A stretch of DNA of 64,000 bases from a bacterium (GTDB lineage: Bacteria > BMS3Abin14). Numbering within the stretch: the stretch's first letter is position 1; the number at the start of each line of letters is the position of its first letter. The position numbers and the translations under genes are program-made. Below the pieces are notes generated by a model. The model was given only the letters and a program-made list of their open reading frames with translations, did not search any database and was not told the origin of the DNA. Where the stretch lies: assembly GCA_020350725.1 (NCBI GenBank), contig CP070719.1:927329-991328 (forward strand). The letters run 5' to 3'. This document shows, piece after piece, positions 62,747 to 64,000 of the stretch.

Positions 62747-62779
62747 GTTGGTAACCAACATATTTAGTCCGATATTATA
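62747..62779 (-). promoter_or_regulatory. Extended -10 promoter and palindromic operator of the sulfatase gene
   Basis: On the minus strand TGGTATAAT (TATAAT at 62774-62779) is an extended -10 box. A perfect palindrome GTTGGT-A-ACCAAC (62747-62759) lies just downstream, near +8 to +20, a position typical of a repressor operator. The sulfatase ATG is about 70 bases further. Confidence 0.6.
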
Positions 62780-62870
62780 CCAGACCAACCTGAGGTAGTT
62801 CTATACACCTAAAGTATTATAAGCACTGGTTCCGGAACGAGCGATTGAGAAGAAACGAAGGGGGTGCTGG

Positions 62871-63689
62871 TTATCGCCTGGAGACTTTTACTGGCCTGAT
62901 ATTGGCACTTTCACACATGCGGACCAGTTCTGCGACGGAGTCAAGTTCCATCTTTTCCATGACGCGGCGGCGGTGGATCTTTACAGTACTCTCCGCGATC
63001 CCAAGGGTGCCGGCGATCTCCTTGTTTATCATGCCTGCTATGACGTAGGTCATCACCTCATGCTCGCGGGGAGTCAGGTGTTTTAATCTCCTGATAAAGT
63101 CCTGTGACTCTTCAGTTTCCTTTAAGCCCTTACCATCCCCTGTTTTTTCATCCCGGACAGGGCCGCCCGATGACTCCACAAACGATCTGAAATCGGATTC
63201 CAGCTTCCTGAGCCTTTCCTCCAGATCCTTCCTGTCGGTAAAGTCGATGGCTGTTCCCCACACACCCGTGACCCTTTCCTCCTTCACAACCCAGACGGTG
63301 TTGTTGTGGAAATAACGCTTTTCCCCGCTATCATAAAGTTCTACCGTCTCAAAATTCTCCAAGGTAAAACGTGACCGTACGATCATTTTCGCGGTTTGCA
63401 GGTTCTCCGTGATGGACGGCGGCGTAAGGTTCCTCACTTTAATTCCCATGAGATCCTCGGCACTTTCTAAACCAGCCATTCTGGCCCAGGCTTCGTTGGC
63501 GTCTGTGATATATCCGTTCTCGAAGATAAGATCGACCTGCTCATCTTCCGGCAGGTTGAGATCGATAGGTGGGTCGAAGGCGGCACAGAAGATCGCTATG
63601 GCGGTTCGTTCCATCAGATGGTGAAGACGCTCGTTCCACTCCGGGAAAGAGAGGGTGGGTTGGTTCCTGCTGTCTTTGGCGTGGGACAT
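62871..63689 (-). CDS. PAS-domain LuxR-type transcriptional regulator
   Basis: A 272-residue regulator read from ATG 63687-63689; the frame is open twelve codons further but starts with TTG and has no ribosome-binding site. A PAS domain (about 45-165: [33 protein letters not shown]) is followed by a LuxR helix-turn-helix ([21 protein letters not shown] and [17 protein letters not shown], about 205-262). There is no receiver domain. Divergence is absent: it lies upstream of the sulfatase on the same strand and is a candidate regulator of it. Confidence 0.88.
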   Translation of the reverse strand: MSHAKDSRNQPTLSFPEWNERLHHLMERTAIAIFCAAFDPPIDLNLPEDEQVDLIFENGYITDANEAWARMAGLESAEDLMGIKVRNLTPPSITENLQTAKMIVRSRFTLENFETVELYDSGEKRYFHNNTVWVVKEERVTGVWGTAIDFTDRKDLEERLRKLESDFRSFVESSGGPVRDEKTGDGKGLKETEESQDFIRRLKHLTPREHEVMTYVIAGMINKEIAGTLGIAESTVKIHRRRVMEKMELDSVAELVRMCESANIRPVKVSRR

Positions 63690-63747
63690 AAATCCTATTT
63701 TAGGCCAGGGGAAGGGAAGAAACAACCAGGGGCTAGGGGCTGAGTTT

Positions 63748-63855
63748 TAGTGGCTGGTGGCTAGTGACTTGTGATTAGAAAGACCAAAACCAATGATCTT
63801 TCTAGCCACTTGATTTTCCAGTCACTAGTCACGAGTCACTAGCTACTAGCCACTA
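63748..63855. repeat. Inverted pair of AGTGGCTAGTGACT arrays
   Basis: Left arm (63748-63780): AGTGGCTGGTGGCTAGTGAC. Right arm (63799-63855): inverted TAGCCACTTG and CAGTCACTAGTCACGAGTCA units. The right arm runs into the stop codon of the last gene. Same family as 58207-58322. Confidence 0.8.
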
Positions 63856-64000
63856 CCCTCCCCCCTTGACCGCCCACCCCAAGAGCAGTATCCCCATGGC
63901 GGCGATCCAGCTGCCGGCTACGCGCACGGCGATCCGCGTCCATTGGGTTTTCAGGGATACGACGAACCCGGCCACCAGGGCGATGAGCACAAAAACCGTG
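63853..64000 (-). CDS. Membrane protein C-terminus (partial; HupE/UreJ-like)
   Basis: The last 48 codons of a gene entering from the right edge: VFVLIALVAGFVVSLKTQWTRIAVRVAGSWIAAMGILLLGW then AVKGGG and TAG at 63853-63855. Two hydrophobic helices separated by the basic QWTRIAVRV turn resemble the C-terminus of HupE/UreJ-type membrane proteins. The fragment is too short for a firm assignment. Confidence 0.55.
   Translation of the reverse strand, partial: TVFVLIALVAGFVVSLKTQWTRIAVRVAGSWIAAMGILLLGWAVKGGG

Noticed and set aside
1..64000. tRNA, rRNA or riboswitch genes
   Set aside because: Spacers were read for cloverleaf TPsiC-like segments and common riboswitch cores and none convinced me; a covariance-model search would be decisive.

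Overview
The window comes from a Gram-negative (diderm) bacterium with a GC-rich genome. Gene content and order resemble the envelope-biogenesis clusters of deltaproteobacteria (Desulfuromonadota/Desulfobacterota-like): lysS-lolC-lolD-bamA-ompH-lpxD-fabZ-lpxA-lpxI with lpxB, msbA, lpxK and waaA nearby. The taxonomic call is inference from gene order and protein families; there is no rRNA in the window. No tRNA, rRNA, CRISPR array, insertion sequence or phage gene was recognised.

Layout. (1) About 1-4050, minus: a pseudaminic-acid block (pseB, pseC, a cytidylyltransferase-pseG fusion, and the first codons of a further gene), of visibly lower GC than its neighbours. (2) 4196-11765, minus: lipid A/LPS core genes (waaA, a DUF3108 protein, gmhB, lpxL, lpxK, a Trm112-like protein, a DUF374 acyltransferase, msbA). 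(3) 12091-15401, plus: gnnA-like and gnnB-like genes plus lpxB, an opposed module inside the lipid A region. (4) 15593-26074, minus: a second lpxA, lpxI, lpxA, fabZ, lpxD, ompH, bamA, lolD, lolC, lysS. Two LpxA paralogs beside a GnnA/GnnB pair suggest lipid A built on a 2,3-diamino sugar. (5) 26272-31181, minus: DUF2905, Mut7-C, metallo-beta-lactamase-fold, OmpA-like lipoprotein, M50 protease and HAD genes. (6) 31210-41129, minus: the fatty-acid operon yceD-rpmF-plsX-fabH-[acyl-CoA dehydrogenase-etfB-etfA]-fabD-fabG-acpP-fabF, with a beta-oxidation-type flavoprotein module embedded in it.

(7) 41392-43242, plus: two periplasmic thiol-redox proteins. The first reads through an in-frame TGA and is best explained as a DsbA-like selenoprotein with a Sec-Pro-Tyr-Cys active site. 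(8) 43414-47040: an ECF sigma factor and its anti-sigma factor, divergent from a von Willebrand A protein. Both divergent promoters carry the same GGGAATAAA-N15-GTATA motif, so the sigma factor probably drives both. (9) 47393-51694, plus: an Mla phospholipid-transport operon (mlaE-F-D-A-C) ending in a small cyclic-nucleotide-binding protein with a Cys-rich N-terminus. (10) 51850-64000: mixed accessory genes. These are a PH-like/zinc-ribbon membrane protein, an NRDE protein, a 20-residue Cys-rich peptide, a C_GCAxxG_C_C protein, a PAS-GGDEF cyclase, a Met/His-rich duplicated periplasmic protein, a ZIP-like membrane protein, two beta-barrel proteins, two paralogous small envelope proteins, a sulfatase, a PAS-LuxR regulator and the end of a membrane protein.

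Many intergenic spacers are filled with degenerate 6-9 bp tandem repeats of several unrelated sequence families, often as inverted pairs around about 20-100 bp. Within operons, consecutive genes frequently overlap as ATGA, GTGA or TTGA, so translational coupling with non-ATG starts is common here.
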